DNA from: Hyalangium ruber
Lineage (GTDB): Bacteria; Myxococcota; Myxococcia; Myxococcales; Myxococcaceae
Assembly: GCF_034259325.1 (NCBI RefSeq)
Contig: NZ_JAXIVS010000011.1
Location: 310,001 to 374,000, forward strand
Reading direction: 5' to 3'
Length of the DNA stretch: 64,000 nt
The position numbers and the translations under genes were made by a program. Below the pieces are notes generated by a model. It ran no database searches, had not been told where the DNA came from, and saw nothing but the letters and a program-made list of their open reading frames with translations. This document shows positions 28,945 through 37,749 of this stretch, one piece after another. Each line of letters begins with the position of its first letter. Position 1 is the stretch's first letter.

Positions 28945-28980
28945 GTGCCACCCGAAACCTCGGGCACCCGGGAGGTGGAC

Positions 28981-30516
28981 GTGAAGGACATGGCAATCGC
29001 GCTGCCGGCCGAGCAGGTCGCGCGCGAGGACCTCGTGATGTTCGTGAACGCGTGCTTCTCCTGCACGGGGCAGCGTGAGTTCTATAACGACGCGCGCGGG
29101 CAGGCGGTCTCCATCGAGTTCCTGCACGAGTACATCCTGGGCAACTACCGCCGGCTCTACGCGCGCACGCTGGCGGCGGGCATCAACCACTTCAACCGGG
29201 CGCAGATCGTCCTCAACCTGCTGGCCACCGGTCGCGACACTCCGTCGGCGGACCGAGCGGAGGAGGGCGCGCTGATCGCCGCGACGCTTCGGGCACTGCC
29301 GCCGCCCCGGGCTTATCGTGTGCTGGAGCTGCTGCGCTCGCGCCGCATCAACAACCGCCGTTCGCGCGCCATCGCCCGTGAGTACCTGGCGGGGCGGCCG
29401 GACCTGGACTTCGACGCGGTGAAGTACCGCTCCAAGCTGCGCTCGGCGGTGGTGCATGGGCACCTGAAGCTGGGAGATGAGCGGGGCCCCTTCCTGTTCC
29501 ACGGCTGGCGCAAGCGTGTGTACACCCGCCCGCTGCTGGAGAAGTTCCGCCAGGCCCATTACACCCAGGAGGCCCTCTTCGAGCTGCCCTTCACCATCGC
29601 CGAGGGGCTGGCCTACAAGCACGGCATTCCCCGCGCGGTTTTCCTCGAGCGCATCGAGCCACGCCTGACCCAGGCCGAGCGGATGCGCCTGCAGGGGAGC
29701 GCCGCGCGCACGAAGGGGGTGGAGCTCTCCGTGGACCTCTCGCGGGTGCCGCTCACGAAGCTGGCGCTGTACGCGCTGTCCCTGGCACCGGCGGCTCGGC
29801 TGGAGCGGCGCGAGGAGCTGCACGCCGCGCTCTCGCAGGCCACGGCCCGGACGCTGGGGCGGGCGCCGCTGGCCCTGGGCCGGGTGGCTGCGGTGCTGGA
29901 CAACAGCTATTCCAGCTCGGGCTCCAACGAGAAGCGCCGTCGCCCGTTGGGGGTGGCGCTCGCGGCGCACTACCTGCTGTCCGCCGCGGCGCGCGAGTAC
30001 CGCGCCTTCTGGACGTCGCGGGTCGAAGATCCGCTCCTGGTGGGAGCACGGGGGCAGACGGATCTCTCCGCCCCGCTGCTCGACGCGTTGGAGTGGGCGC
30101 CGGACCTGGTGGTGGTCGTGTCCGACGGCTACGACAACGGGCCTCCCAACGCGGTGGCGGAGCTCACGCGCATCTTCCGGACGAAGCTGGATCCGGGGCG
30201 CCGCACCTCCATCATCCACGCCAACCCGGTGTTCGACTCGGAGCTGTTCACCCCCCGGGCGCTCGGGGCCTGCGTGCCCACGGTGGGTGTGCGCGACGCG
30301 GAGGATCTGCCGACGGTGCTGGGCTTCGCGCGGTTCGCGGAAGGCGCGGCCCCGCTGTCGGAGCTGGAGCACTACCTGGCGGCACGCGTGCGACAGATGA
30401 TCGAGCGCGATGCACGCAAGCGGGGCGTGACGGCTCCGCTGAGCCTCGTGGGGGCATCAGCATCCGAAGTGCCCCCCGAGGATGAAGAACTCCCCGCGGT
30501 GGAAGAGGAGGCGTGA
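28981..30516 (+). CDS. TROVE-domain protein (Ro60/Rsr-like)
   Basis: 511 aa from the GTG at 28981 (GGAGG 5 nt upstream); the ATG at 28990 is equally possible. The N-terminal ~290 residues are helical TROVE/HEAT-like repeats. A von Willebrand A-like domain follows with an intact MIDAS: DNSYSSS (~307), TDL (~360) and SDG (~382). This is the architecture of Ro60/Rsr, a ring-shaped RNA-binding protein that holds Y RNAs and misfolded RNAs and helps nucleases such as PNPase. An acidic tail ends the protein. Its stop is 1 nt from the ATG of the next gene. Confidence 0.82.
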   Translation: MKDMAIALPAEQVAREDLVMFVNACFSCTGQREFYNDARGQAVSIEFLHEYILGNYRRLYARTLAAGINHFNRAQIVLNLLATGRDTPSADRAEEGALIAATLRALPPPRAYRVLELLRSRRINNRRSRAIAREYLAGRPDLDFDAVKYRSKLRSAVVHGHLKLGDERGPFLFHGWRKRVYTRPLLEKFRQAHYTQEALFELPFTIAEGLAYKHGIPRAVFLERIEPRLTQAERMRLQGSAARTKGVELSVDLSRVPLTKLALYALSLAPAARLERREELHAALSQATARTLGRAPLALGRVAAVLDNSYSSSGSNEKRRRPLGVALAAHYLLSAAAREYRAFWTSRVEDPLLVGARGQTDLSAPLLDALEWAPDLVVVVSDGYDNGPPNAVAELTRIFRTKLDPGRRTSIIHANPVFDSELFTPRALGACVPTVGVRDAEDLPTVLGFARFAEGAAPLSELEHYLAARVRQMIERDARKRGVTAPLSLVGASASEVPPEDEELPAVEEEA

Positions 30517-30517
30517 G

Positions 30518-31699
30518 ATGGGACGTGGCAGCGCGGTGACGAAGCGGATCGGCCTCCAGGGCCTGCGGCTGGCGCCGGCACAGGTGTACGGCAACTTCCG
30601 CCTGGTGCCCGTCCTGCGGGACACGGTGCGGGGAGACCTGCGCTTTGCCCGGCGGACGTACCCGGATGACCTGGCGGTCGTCGCGCTCGAAGGCGAGCCG
30701 ATGGCACCGGGGCTCAAGTACGTCTCGTACATCCCGCACGGGATGGTGATGTCCTGGGACAAGCAGCAGGTGGAGGCGGTCGTCGAGACGCGGCTCGTCA
30801 AGCCCGACGGGAAGCAGCTGAAGGTGGGGCCGTTCTCGCTCCGGGTGCTGCACCGGATGGTGCGCCGGGAGGACCGCCATCAGCTGCGACTGCTCCCGCT
30901 GCACCTGGCGATGGAAGGCTTCCTCGCTCTGCAGTTCGGTGGGCCGGAGATCGCCTGGCAGGAGTACTCGCGGGAGGCGTTGTCCACGGGGCTGAGCCCT
31001 CGTGTCGAGCAGTCGGTGCCGGGCTGGGCCAACGCGGCGTTCGCGGAGGCGCTGCGTGTGTTCGAGATCCACGAGCAGCAGGTGGGGGTGCTCATCTTCC
31101 GGGCGGACCTGCTGATGTCGGCCTTCATCCTGGCGCACCCGGACGACTACCGGGCGCTGCACCGGCCCATGCTGGAGGACTTCTACGGCGAGCTGCTGCT
31201 GCAGTACGGCTTCCTGGAGGAGGTCTCCCCGCTGGGAAGCTCCATCGAGCCGGGGCGGGTCTCTTCCCTGGGAGACCTCCGGGCCGAGGTGGCGCGTCTG
31301 CATCAGGACTGGGCGGCCTTCGTCCAGTCCTGCATGGCGGGAGGGCTGATGGGCGTCGAGGTCTCCGCGTCCCGCGTGTACGAGGCCGGCCCGTTCACGC
31401 TGGAGCGCTTCGTGACGGGCCTGCAGCCGTCGGAGGAGAACCACCTCGGCGAGATGATCCTCCGCGAGGAGGACGGAACGATCGAGTACCTCAAGACGTA
31501 CCGGCTGTCGGCGGCGCAGACGCGGCGGGCCTACCTGCTCAAGCAGGTGTCGGCGGCGGGGTGGAACCTGGAGGACGCGGCGCGCAATCTGCGGACCAGT
31601 CGGGACGAGCTGATGGTCCGCATGAGGAACGCCGGCTTTGGCTACCTGCTCAAGCCAGAGGTCCTGAGCCAGGCCGTGAGCCGGCATACCCGCCGCTGA
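30518..31699 (+). CDS. TROVE-partner protein with C-terminal FIS-type HTH (ARPP-1-like?)
   Basis: 393 aa with AGGAGG upstream and a 1-nt gap from the TROVE gene. Residues ~1-130 begin GLQGLRLAPAQVYGNFRLVPVL..., reminiscent of the ARPP-1 domain (weak). A helical middle region is followed by a C-terminal helix-turn-helix (AYLLKQVSAAGWNLEDAARNLRTSRDELMVRMRNAG...) of the FIS/NtrC-tail type. It could be a regulator of, or RNA/DNA adaptor for, the TROVE ribonucleoprotein. No catalytic motif is seen. Confidence 0.6.
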   Translation: MGRGSAVTKRIGLQGLRLAPAQVYGNFRLVPVLRDTVRGDLRFARRTYPDDLAVVALEGEPMAPGLKYVSYIPHGMVMSWDKQQVEAVVETRLVKPDGKQLKVGPFSLRVLHRMVRREDRHQLRLLPLHLAMEGFLALQFGGPEIAWQEYSREALSTGLSPRVEQSVPGWANAAFAEALRVFEIHEQQVGVLIFRADLLMSAFILAHPDDYRALHRPMLEDFYGELLLQYGFLEEVSPLGSSIEPGRVSSLGDLRAEVARLHQDWAAFVQSCMAGGLMGVEVSASRVYEAGPFTLERFVTGLQPSEENHLGEMILREEDGTIEYLKTYRLSAAQTRRAYLLKQVSAAGWNLEDAARNLRTSRDELMVRMRNAGFGYLLKPEVLSQAVSRHTRR

Positions 31700-31717
31700 A
31701 GGGGCGGGCAGTCCCTG

Positions 31718-32359
31718 CTACTCGGCGGGGCCGTCCTGGGCGGTGATGGCCTCGCGCACGCGCGCGCTGTGGAAGTACTGGCCGATCAGCACGAACGCCC
31801 CAGCGATGACCGCGGTCTGCGCCAGGGTGATCGCCGACATGAGGATGGGCACGGTGCTCTTGAGCTGCTGGGCGAACGTGGGGTCCTGGAACTGGGGCAG
31901 CGTGCTCATGGCCTCGGCCATGGCGGTGCTCGAGCGCTTGACGACGACCATCCACTGGGCCCCGTCGATGGTGCGCAGGATGGCGGCGATGATGGCCACC
32001 CCGCCCAGCATGCGTCGCATGCCCTCGCGCGGCAGGCCCGCCGGCCGCAGCATCCGGCCCGCGGCAACGAAGGTGAAGGCGCACGCGATCGCCAGCGCGC
32101 CCAGGGTGAGGATGCGGGAGTCTCGCATGGGCTCCAGCGCGGAGAGCTGGGCCAGGATGAAGCGCTCTTCGACGGCGGGGTCTCCGAGCAGGTTCAGCCG
32201 CTCGGTGGAGGCCCTCTCCCGAAGCTCGGAGAAGTTCGTGAGGCTGCTGGCCTCGCTGGCGGCGAACATCCCCGTCACCCCCGACAGGATGAGGCACAGC
32301 ACCGCGGCGATGTGGATGCCGCGGGGCAAGCCGGAAGGCTTTGGGGCGGGGCTACTCAC
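31718..32359 (-). CDS. Four-TM membrane protein of unknown function
   Basis: 213 aa from a GTG at 32359 that overlaps the DUF1844 stop (GTGA). Hydrophobic segments are IAAVLCLILSGVTGMFAA, ILTLGALAIACAFTFVAAG, MLGGVAIIAAILRTI and ILMSAITLAQTAVIAGAFVLIG. A soluble loop between TM1 and TM2 is rich in Leu/Glu. No family is recognised. Last gene of a coupled three-gene operon. Confidence 0.7.
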   Translation of the reverse strand: MSSPAPKPSGLPRGIHIAAVLCLILSGVTGMFAASEASSLTNFSELRERASTERLNLLGDPAVEERFILAQLSALEPMRDSRILTLGALAIACAFTFVAAGRMLRPAGLPREGMRRMLGGVAIIAAILRTIDGAQWMVVVKRSSTAMAEAMSTLPQFQDPTFAQQLKSTVPILMSAITLAQTAVIAGAFVLIGQYFHSARVREAITAQDGPAE

Positions 32360-32667
32360 CGCTTGCTTGCCTCTACGAAGCGCAGGCGCAGGTCGGTGAG
32401 CAGGTGGTTGAAGAGCTTCTCCTCCTCATCGGTGAGGTTGCCGCGCGTCTTCTCCCGCAGCATCGACAGCAGGTCGAGGCTCTCACGGGCCAGCTCCAGG
32501 TTCCGCTCAGTGCGGCCCGTCTCCGGGTTGACCGTCTCCCCCAGGTGGATGAGGGTGGTGGAGGCCAACCCGATGATGAAGGTGGTGAAGGCGATGGGCC
32601 CATCGCTACGTGCGGAGCCTGTCTCGCCCCGCATCACGAAGGTCTCGCCGCGCTTCTCGTCCGTCAT
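32356..32667 (-). CDS. DUF1844 family protein
   Basis: 103 aa. It has the conserved FTTFIIGLASTTLIHLGE helix and LDLLSMLREKTRGNLTDEEEKLF pattern of DUF1844, a small family common in delta-proteobacteria and relatives with no assigned role. It overlaps both neighbours by 4 nt (ATGA with the upstream gene, GTGA with the downstream one). Confidence 0.85.
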   Translation of the reverse strand: MTDEKRGETFVMRGETGSARSDGPIAFTTFIIGLASTTLIHLGETVNPETGRTERNLELARESLDLLSMLREKTRGNLTDEEEKLFNHLLTDLRLRFVEASKR

Positions 32668-32903
32668 GGGGCCTGCGTGTCCTCGGCGGTGTCCTCGTCC
32701 GCCTCGTCCTCATCGTCGTCCAGGTCCTCGTCGTTGTCGAAGTCCTCGGCCTCGATGGCCGTCTCGACGGTGGCCGCCTTGTCGGCGACGTCCGGCAGGC
32801 CCTTGATGTGGCGCTCGTAGGCCTTCTCGTCCAGCAAGCCGCTGCGCAGGTAACGCTCCGCGGTGCGCTTGTCGAGGTGCTTCGGGTCCAGCGTGTCCGC
32901 CAT
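32664..32903 (-). CDS. Small acidic protein
   Basis: 79 aa from the ATG at 32903 (GGAG in the leader). The N-terminal half, DPKHLDKRTAERYLRSGLLDEKAYERHIKGLPD, looks folded and helical. The C-terminal 30 residues are almost pure Asp/Glu. First gene of the operon with DUF1844. Function unknown; the acidic tail suggests a protein-binding or nucleic-acid-mimic role (inference). Confidence 0.75.
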   Translation of the reverse strand: MADTLDPKHLDKRTAERYLRSGLLDEKAYERHIKGLPDVADKAATVETAIEAEDFDNDEDLDDDEDEADEDTAEDTQAP

Positions 32904-32995
32904 GGTCAACTCCTCGGAATCTCTTGGAAAAGGGCGCGCCACCTTATAGCAGAGGTGCTGCCTGTCAACGCCGCGCGTCCCACCCCTGGAAGCCG

Positions 32996-33670
32996 ATGAA
33001 CGCCTCCGCCCGCCCCTTGCTTCCCAAAGGCCCCTATCTCCTCTGTGACGACACCCTCCGGCCGGAGCTATCGCTGGGGGAGAAGGCGGCGCGCCTGCTG
33101 GCTGGGGGAGCACGCATCCTCCAACTGCGCATGAAGCGAACGCCGCCCCGAGAGGCGCTGGCCGCCGCGCGAGAGGTGGTCGCTGCCTGCCACCGCGCGG
33201 GAGCGCTCTGTCTGCTCAATGACCGGGTGGACCTCGCGCTGCTCTCGGGCGCGGACGGGGTGCATGTGGGAGACGAGGACCTGCCCCCGGAGGCGGCGCG
33301 CGAGCTGCTGGGCCCCGCCCGGCTGGTGGGCGTCACGGTGCGCAACGCCGAGGGGGCGCGGGCGGCGCAGGCGGCGGGGGCGGACTACGTGGGGGTCGGG
33401 CCTGTCTTCGGCACCACGACGAAGCAGGTACCCGCGCCGGTGCTGGGGGTGGAGGGCTTCGCGGCGGTGGTGCGCGCCAGCCCGCTGCCGGTGGTGGGCA
33501 TTGGCGGCGTGGCCCTGACCAACATCGCCCAGGTGGCGGCGGCGGGAGCCTGGTGCGCGGCGGTGGCCTCGGACGCGTTGCTCGCCCCGGACATCGCCGA
33601 GCAGGTGCGTCGCCTGTCGGCCGCCTTTGACTCTGGCTTGCGGGGGGCTAGCCTCGCGGGTTCCCCATGA
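32996..33670 (+). CDS. thiE: Thiamine-phosphate synthase
   Basis: 224 aa TIM barrel. ILQLRMKRTP, CLLNDRVDLALLSGADGVHVGDEDLP (pyrophosphate/Mg site), GVTVRNAEGA, YVGVGPVFGTTTK and VVGIGGVAL are all family motifs. It joins HMP-PP and thiazole phosphate. The start at 32996 (MNASARP) was chosen over an upstream in-frame ATG. No TPP riboswitch is visible in the 92-bp leader. It overlaps the next gene as ATGA. Confidence 0.92.
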   Translation: MNASARPLLPKGPYLLCDDTLRPELSLGEKAARLLAGGARILQLRMKRTPPREALAAAREVVAACHRAGALCLLNDRVDLALLSGADGVHVGDEDLPPEAARELLGPARLVGVTVRNAEGARAAQAAGADYVGVGPVFGTTTKQVPAPVLGVEGFAAVVRASPLPVVGIGGVALTNIAQVAAAGAWCAAVASDALLAPDIAEQVRRLSAAFDSGLRGASLAGSP

Positions 33671-34434
33671 CTCATCCCATGCGACATCACGGCCAGCCGC
33701 CGCGTCGGCCCAACATTGGCATTACTCCGGACTGGAGCGAGGCGGCTCCCGGCACGTCCTTCGCCCGCTACGAGCTGAAGGTGAGCTACGCGGAGGCGGT
33801 GCTGCGGGCGGGCGGGCTGCCCTTCGTGCTGCCGTATACGGACGACCCGACGTGCGTGGAGGCCTACCTGGATCGCGTGTCCGGGGTGCTCATCACCGGC
33901 GGGGCGTTCGACATTCCTCCCGAGGCCTATGGCGAGACGGCGCGCGAGGGCATGGGGGCGATGAAGGAAGGGCGCACCACCTTCGAGACGGCGCTGATGC
34001 GCGCGGCGCTCAAGCGCAACATGCCGGTGCTGGGCATCTGCGGCGGCATGCAGCTGCTCAACGTGGTGCTGGGCGGCACGCTGTACCAGGACATTGGCCG
34101 CGAGATGCAGGAGGTGCGCGAGCACGAGCAGAAGCACGACCGGACCCAGCCGCAGCACCCGGTGGACGTGCGCGACAACTCGCTGTTGGCGGAGGCGGTA
34201 GGGCGCGGCCAGTTGATGGTGAACTCCACGCACCACCAGGCGGTGAAGAAGCTGGGCAACCAGGTGGTGTCGAGCGCCGTCTCGCCGGACGGCGTGGTGG
34301 AGGCCATCGAGTCCACGGCCCACGCCTTCGCACTGGGGGTGCAGTGGCATCCGGAGTACATGCTGAACAACCTTCCGGTACACGCGGGCATCTACAAGGT
34401 CTTCATCCACAAGGCGCGCGACTACCGACGGTGA
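33667..34434 (+). CDS. Class I glutamine amidotransferase, peptidase C26 (PuuD-like)
   Basis: 255 aa. VLITGGAFDIPPEAYGE, the nucleophile Cys in LGICGGMQLLN, and VQWHPEY with the catalytic His/Glu match gamma-glutamyl-GABA hydrolase-type enzymes. It presumably hydrolyses gamma-glutamyl amides. Its place between thiE and thiD, with 4-nt overlaps on both sides, is unusual and may mean a role in cofactor salvage rather than putrescine use. Confidence 0.85.
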   Translation: MTHPMRHHGQPPRRPNIGITPDWSEAAPGTSFARYELKVSYAEAVLRAGGLPFVLPYTDDPTCVEAYLDRVSGVLITGGAFDIPPEAYGETAREGMGAMKEGRTTFETALMRAALKRNMPVLGICGGMQLLNVVLGGTLYQDIGREMQEVREHEQKHDRTQPQHPVDVRDNSLLAEAVGRGQLMVNSTHHQAVKKLGNQVVSSAVSPDGVVEAIESTAHAFALGVQWHPEYMLNNLPVHAGIYKVFIHKARDYRR

Positions 34435-35171
34435 GCACGTCCCCTCGCGTCCTCTTGCTCGCGGGCCATGAGCCCACGGGCCGCGCGGGGCTGCTCGCGG
34501 ACGCGGCCACGGTCCGGGCGCTGGGCGGCGCTCCCGTGGCCGTGCCCACGGCGCAGACGGCGCAGGGCACGGCCACCTTTCTCACGGAGGCCACGCCGCC
34601 ACGGCTGCTGCGCGCGCAGATCGCCGCGGCGCGAGAGCTGGGCGACCTGCACGCGGTGAAGCTGGGCGTGGTGCCGGACGCGACCCGCCTCGAGGCGCTG
34701 CGTGAGGCCCTGGAGGGTGTGGAGGCCTGGTGGGTGGTGGATCCGGTCGTGCGGACCTCGAAGGGCCAGCCCCTGTCACGCCTGACGGCTCGGCACTACC
34801 TGGGGCTAGCGGGGCCTCGGGTGGTGCTCACACCCAACCTGGACGAGGCGGCGTGGCTGCTCGGGTGGCCGGCGGTGCGCACCGTGGACGAGGCGGCGGA
34901 GGCGGGCCGGGAGCTGGTGGCTCGGGGGTTCGGGGCGGTACTGGTGAAGGGCGGCCATCGCGAGAGTGGAGCCGTGGACGTGCTGTGCGTGCCGGGGCGG
35001 GTGCGGCTGCTCACGGGCCGGCGCCTGGCCCGGTCTCCGGAGCGGCGGGGCACGGGCTGCCGGTTCGCTTCGGCGCTCGCGGTGGAATTGGGGCGGGGGA
35101 GGGCGGTTGAGCTTGCCGCGCGCAGGGCCAAGACGTACGTGGCCCGGTATCTGCGGACGGGAACCTCATGA
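34431..35171 (+). CDS. thiD: Hydroxymethylpyrimidine (phosphate) kinase-like
   Basis: 246 aa from a GTG at 34431 overlapping the previous stop (GTGA). Ribokinase fold: LLAGHEPTGRAGLLADAATVRALG, WWVVDPVVRTSKGQPL, LTPNLDEAAWLLGW, VLVKGGH and GTGCRFASALAVELGRG. The last motif carries the anion hole (GTGC). It phosphorylates HMP in thiamine synthesis. The usual GGSDPSGGAG start of ThiD is altered to GHEPTGRAG, so it is a divergent member, but the thiE operon context supports the call. Confidence 0.82.
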   Translation: MSTSPRVLLLAGHEPTGRAGLLADAATVRALGGAPVAVPTAQTAQGTATFLTEATPPRLLRAQIAAARELGDLHAVKLGVVPDATRLEALREALEGVEAWWVVDPVVRTSKGQPLSRLTARHYLGLAGPRVVLTPNLDEAAWLLGWPAVRTVDEAAEAGRELVARGFGAVLVKGGHRESGAVDVLCVPGRVRLLTGRRLARSPERRGTGCRFASALAVELGRGRAVELAARRAKTYVARYLRTGTS

Positions 35172-35827
35172 TTTCCAATGTCGTGTTCGACTTCGACGGG
35201 ACCATCGCCAACTCGCTGCGCGTGATGGTGTCGCTCTACAACCAGATCGCCGAGAAGTACGGCTACACGCCGATGCTCGACTCGGACCTGGCGCACCTGC
35301 GCAAGCTCTCGATCATGGATCGGTGCCGGAAGCTGGGGGTCCCCGTGCTCCGCCTGCCCTCGTTGGTGTTGGAGGCCAAGCGCCGGTACCGGGAGGTGGG
35401 GGGCACGGTCGAGGCCTACGAAGGGATGATCCCCGTCCTGCAAGAGCTGCGTCGCCAAGGTGTCAGCGTGGGGATCATCTCGTCCAACTCCCAGGAGACC
35501 ATCGAGAAGTTCCTGGAGCGGAACAGTGCTCGGTCGCTGGTGCATAGCATCTCCTGCTCCAGCAACCTCTTCGGGAAGGACAAGATGATCAGCCGGTACC
35601 TGAAGACGTTCAGCTTGTCCCCGGAGCAGGTGCTCTACGTGGGCGACGAGCACCGGGATGTGGAGGCCTGCAAGAAGACGAAGCTGCGCATCGTGGCCGT
35701 CACGTGGGGCGCCGACTCGGTGGAGCTGCTTGGCCAGGCGGGCCCTGATTTCCTGGCCCACCAGCCCGCGGACATCGTCGAGCGGGTGAAGCAGCTCAAT
35801 GGTGGAGAGGGCCAGCACCCGAGCTAG
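35168..35827 (+). CDS. HAD-family phosphatase
   Basis: 219 aa. HAD motif I is FDFDGTIANS, motif II the Ser of GIISSNSQE, motif III the Lys of FGKDK, and motif IV YVGDEHRDVEA. The helical cap between motifs I and II is of the phosphoglycolate-phosphatase type. The substrate is unknown. It overlaps thiD by 4 nt, so dephosphorylation of a thiamine-pathway intermediate is possible. Confidence 0.88.
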   Translation: MISNVVFDFDGTIANSLRVMVSLYNQIAEKYGYTPMLDSDLAHLRKLSIMDRCRKLGVPVLRLPSLVLEAKRRYREVGGTVEAYEGMIPVLQELRRQGVSVGIISSNSQETIEKFLERNSARSLVHSISCSSNLFGKDKMISRYLKTFSLSPEQVLYVGDEHRDVEACKKTKLRIVAVTWGADSVELLGQAGPDFLAHQPADIVERVKQLNGGEGQHPS

Positions 35828-35847
35828 GCCCTGCTACGCTGAGGGAA

Positions 35848-37749
35848 GTGACTGGCCCCACCGAAAAGCCCGCGGGACTGCCGCGGAGCGAGCGCGTCCT
35901 CCGGCTGCTCCTCTTCCTGGGGCTCAGCATCGCGTACGTGCTCCTCACCCCGCGCAAGTTCACCTACGGAGACGGGCCCGAGCTGCTCGCGGCGCTCCTC
36001 AATGGAGGAGTTGCCCACCCCAGTGGCTACCCGCTGTTCTCGCTCCTGGGGCTGCTGCCGGCCCGACTGCCGTGGGCCACGCCGCACTTCAACGCGACCT
36101 TCTTCCTGTGCGCCCTGCCGAGCGCGGCCACGGCGGTGGTCCTCTTTGCCAGTCTGCGTCGGCTCGAGGTCCGGTCGGCCTGGGCTCTCGTTGGCGCGCT
36201 GCTCTATGCCTTCAGCGGGCCCGTCATCGCCCAGTCCATCCGGCTGGAGGTCTACGCGCTGCACTGCCTGTTCATCGCGCTGACGTTCTGGGCGCTGCTT
36301 CGCTACGCGCAAGCGCCGGACTCACCCCGCTGGGCCTATCTGGCCGTGCTCTTCACCAGCCTGGGGCTCACCCACCACCTGACGAGCGTCTTTCTCATCC
36401 CGGTCGTCCTCGCGAGCCTGATAGCGCTCAATCGCCCGTGGTTCTTCCGGCCGCGCACGCTCCTGTCGTTGCTGGGCATCGGCCTGGCCTGTGGCCTGCT
36501 CTACCTCTACCTGCCGCTGCGAGCCCTGGCGAACGATGGCCTGGTGCTCTCGTGGAATGATCCTCGGACGTTCGAGCGCTTCTGGTTCCATGTGACCGGG
36601 CGCGAGTACACCCACCTGAGGACGCTCGAGGGCGCTCTGCCGAGGCTCGCCCGGTTCCACACGGCCCTGAACGGCGGGCTGCTCCCGGGCGCGCTGTTCT
36701 TCGCCGCACCGGGCGTGTTCCTGGCGTGGCGGCGCTACCCGGCGGTGGCGGGACCGGCCCTGTTGTTCCTCCTCCAGTTCGTCGCATACATCGCCACGTA
36801 CGACATCGATGACATTCGCGCGTACGACCCCATGGCCTTTCCGCTCTTGGCGCTCTTCTTCGGGGTGGGAATCGACGGGCTCTTCCGGCTGGGCCTGCGC
36901 ACCCGCCTGCTGTCCAAGCGCCTCTTCCAAGCGCTGGGGCCTGGGGTGCTGCTGCTGGTGCTCGGCATCGGCTTCCTGAGCCGGCTCGGAGAGCGCTACG
37001 AGGCGACGCTGGCCGAGGACATGTCGGAGCAGGTCGTCGCGGCGCTTCCCGAGAAGGCCCTTCTCCTGACCGAGGGGGACAAGTACCTCTTCCCCATGTG
37101 GTACCAGGCCTATGTCCGGCGCCCGGAGCGCGGGCTTGTCGTGGTCGACATGGGGATGTTCAGCTCGACCCAGTCTCGATGGTACCGAGACTTCCTCCGC
37201 CGGCGGCACCCGGACATTCAATGGCCCTCGGAGGAGGAGGTACATGCGCCGGACACGCGCTGGAAGGAACAACTCCTCTCGCGGAACGCAGGCACCTGGG
37301 CACCGTTCGCCCTCTTGAAGGAGCCGTGGGATGTCCCCGGCTCCTGTGCCGTCATCGAAGGATGGCTCCACCGCATCGTGCCGTGCGAGGACGCTCCTGT
37401 CGCCTCCAGGCCCACGCGCTACGCCCGCCACATCTATGTGGCCCGCCACGCGGCCCACGGAGGGAAGAACTACCTCTACGACGCGGCGCGCCGGCATCCG
37501 AGCGGCACGGACCGGCTCGTCTGCGTCGTCGAGTGGTTCCCCGAGCGGGACCGTGTTCTCTCCGTCACGTGGACGTTCGAGGGGCCCAATGGGGAGCGGC
37601 ACACCCTGGGGCCGTTTTCGCTCCCCAAGGAGTCCACGCGGAACTGGGGTGTGCTCCTCGAAGCGCAGCAGGCGCCGGGCTGGTGGACATGCACCGCCCA
37701 CGTGGAGGGCGAGGGCAGCGTCTCCACGGGCTTCGATCTCACCGAGTGA
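35848..37749 (+). CDS. DUF2723 GT-C-type membrane protein
   Basis: 633 aa from a GTG with GAGGGA just upstream. LTPRKFTYGDGPELLAALLNGGVAHPSGYPLFSLLG is the DUF2723 signature, with an acidic first loop as in protein mannosyltransferases. About 10-11 membrane helices run to ~residue 385. A globular domain of ~250 residues follows, which is probably periplasmic. It likely transfers a sugar from a lipid carrier to protein or lipid. Its 3' end overlaps the convergent acyltransferase gene by 11 bp. Confidence 0.82.
   Translation: MTGPTEKPAGLPRSERVLRLLLFLGLSIAYVLLTPRKFTYGDGPELLAALLNGGVAHPSGYPLFSLLGLLPARLPWATPHFNATFFLCALPSAATAVVLFASLRRLEVRSAWALVGALLYAFSGPVIAQSIRLEVYALHCLFIALTFWALLRYAQAPDSPRWAYLAVLFTSLGLTHHLTSVFLIPVVLASLIALNRPWFFRPRTLLSLLGIGLACGLLYLYLPLRALANDGLVLSWNDPRTFERFWFHVTGREYTHLRTLEGALPRLARFHTALNGGLLPGALFFAAPGVFLAWRRYPAVAGPALLFLLQFVAYIATYDIDDIRAYDPMAFPLLALFFGVGIDGLFRLGLRTRLLSKRLFQALGPGVLLLVLGIGFLSRLGERYEATLAEDMSEQVVAALPEKALLLTEGDKYLFPMWYQAYVRRPERGLVVVDMGMFSSTQSRWYRDFLRRRHPDIQWPSEEEVHAPDTRWKEQLLSRNAGTWAPFALLKEPWDVPGSCAVIEGWLHRIVPCEDAPVASRPTRYARHIYVARHAAHGGKNYLYDAARRHPSGTDRLVCVVEWFPERDRVLSVTWTFEGPNGERHTLGPFSLPKESTRNWGVLLEAQQAPGWWTCTAHVEGEGSVSTGFDLTE

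Noticed and set aside
32904-32995. Possible TPP riboswitch before thiE
   Set aside because: The conserved CTGAGA and ACCTG elements are absent and the leader is only 92 bp.
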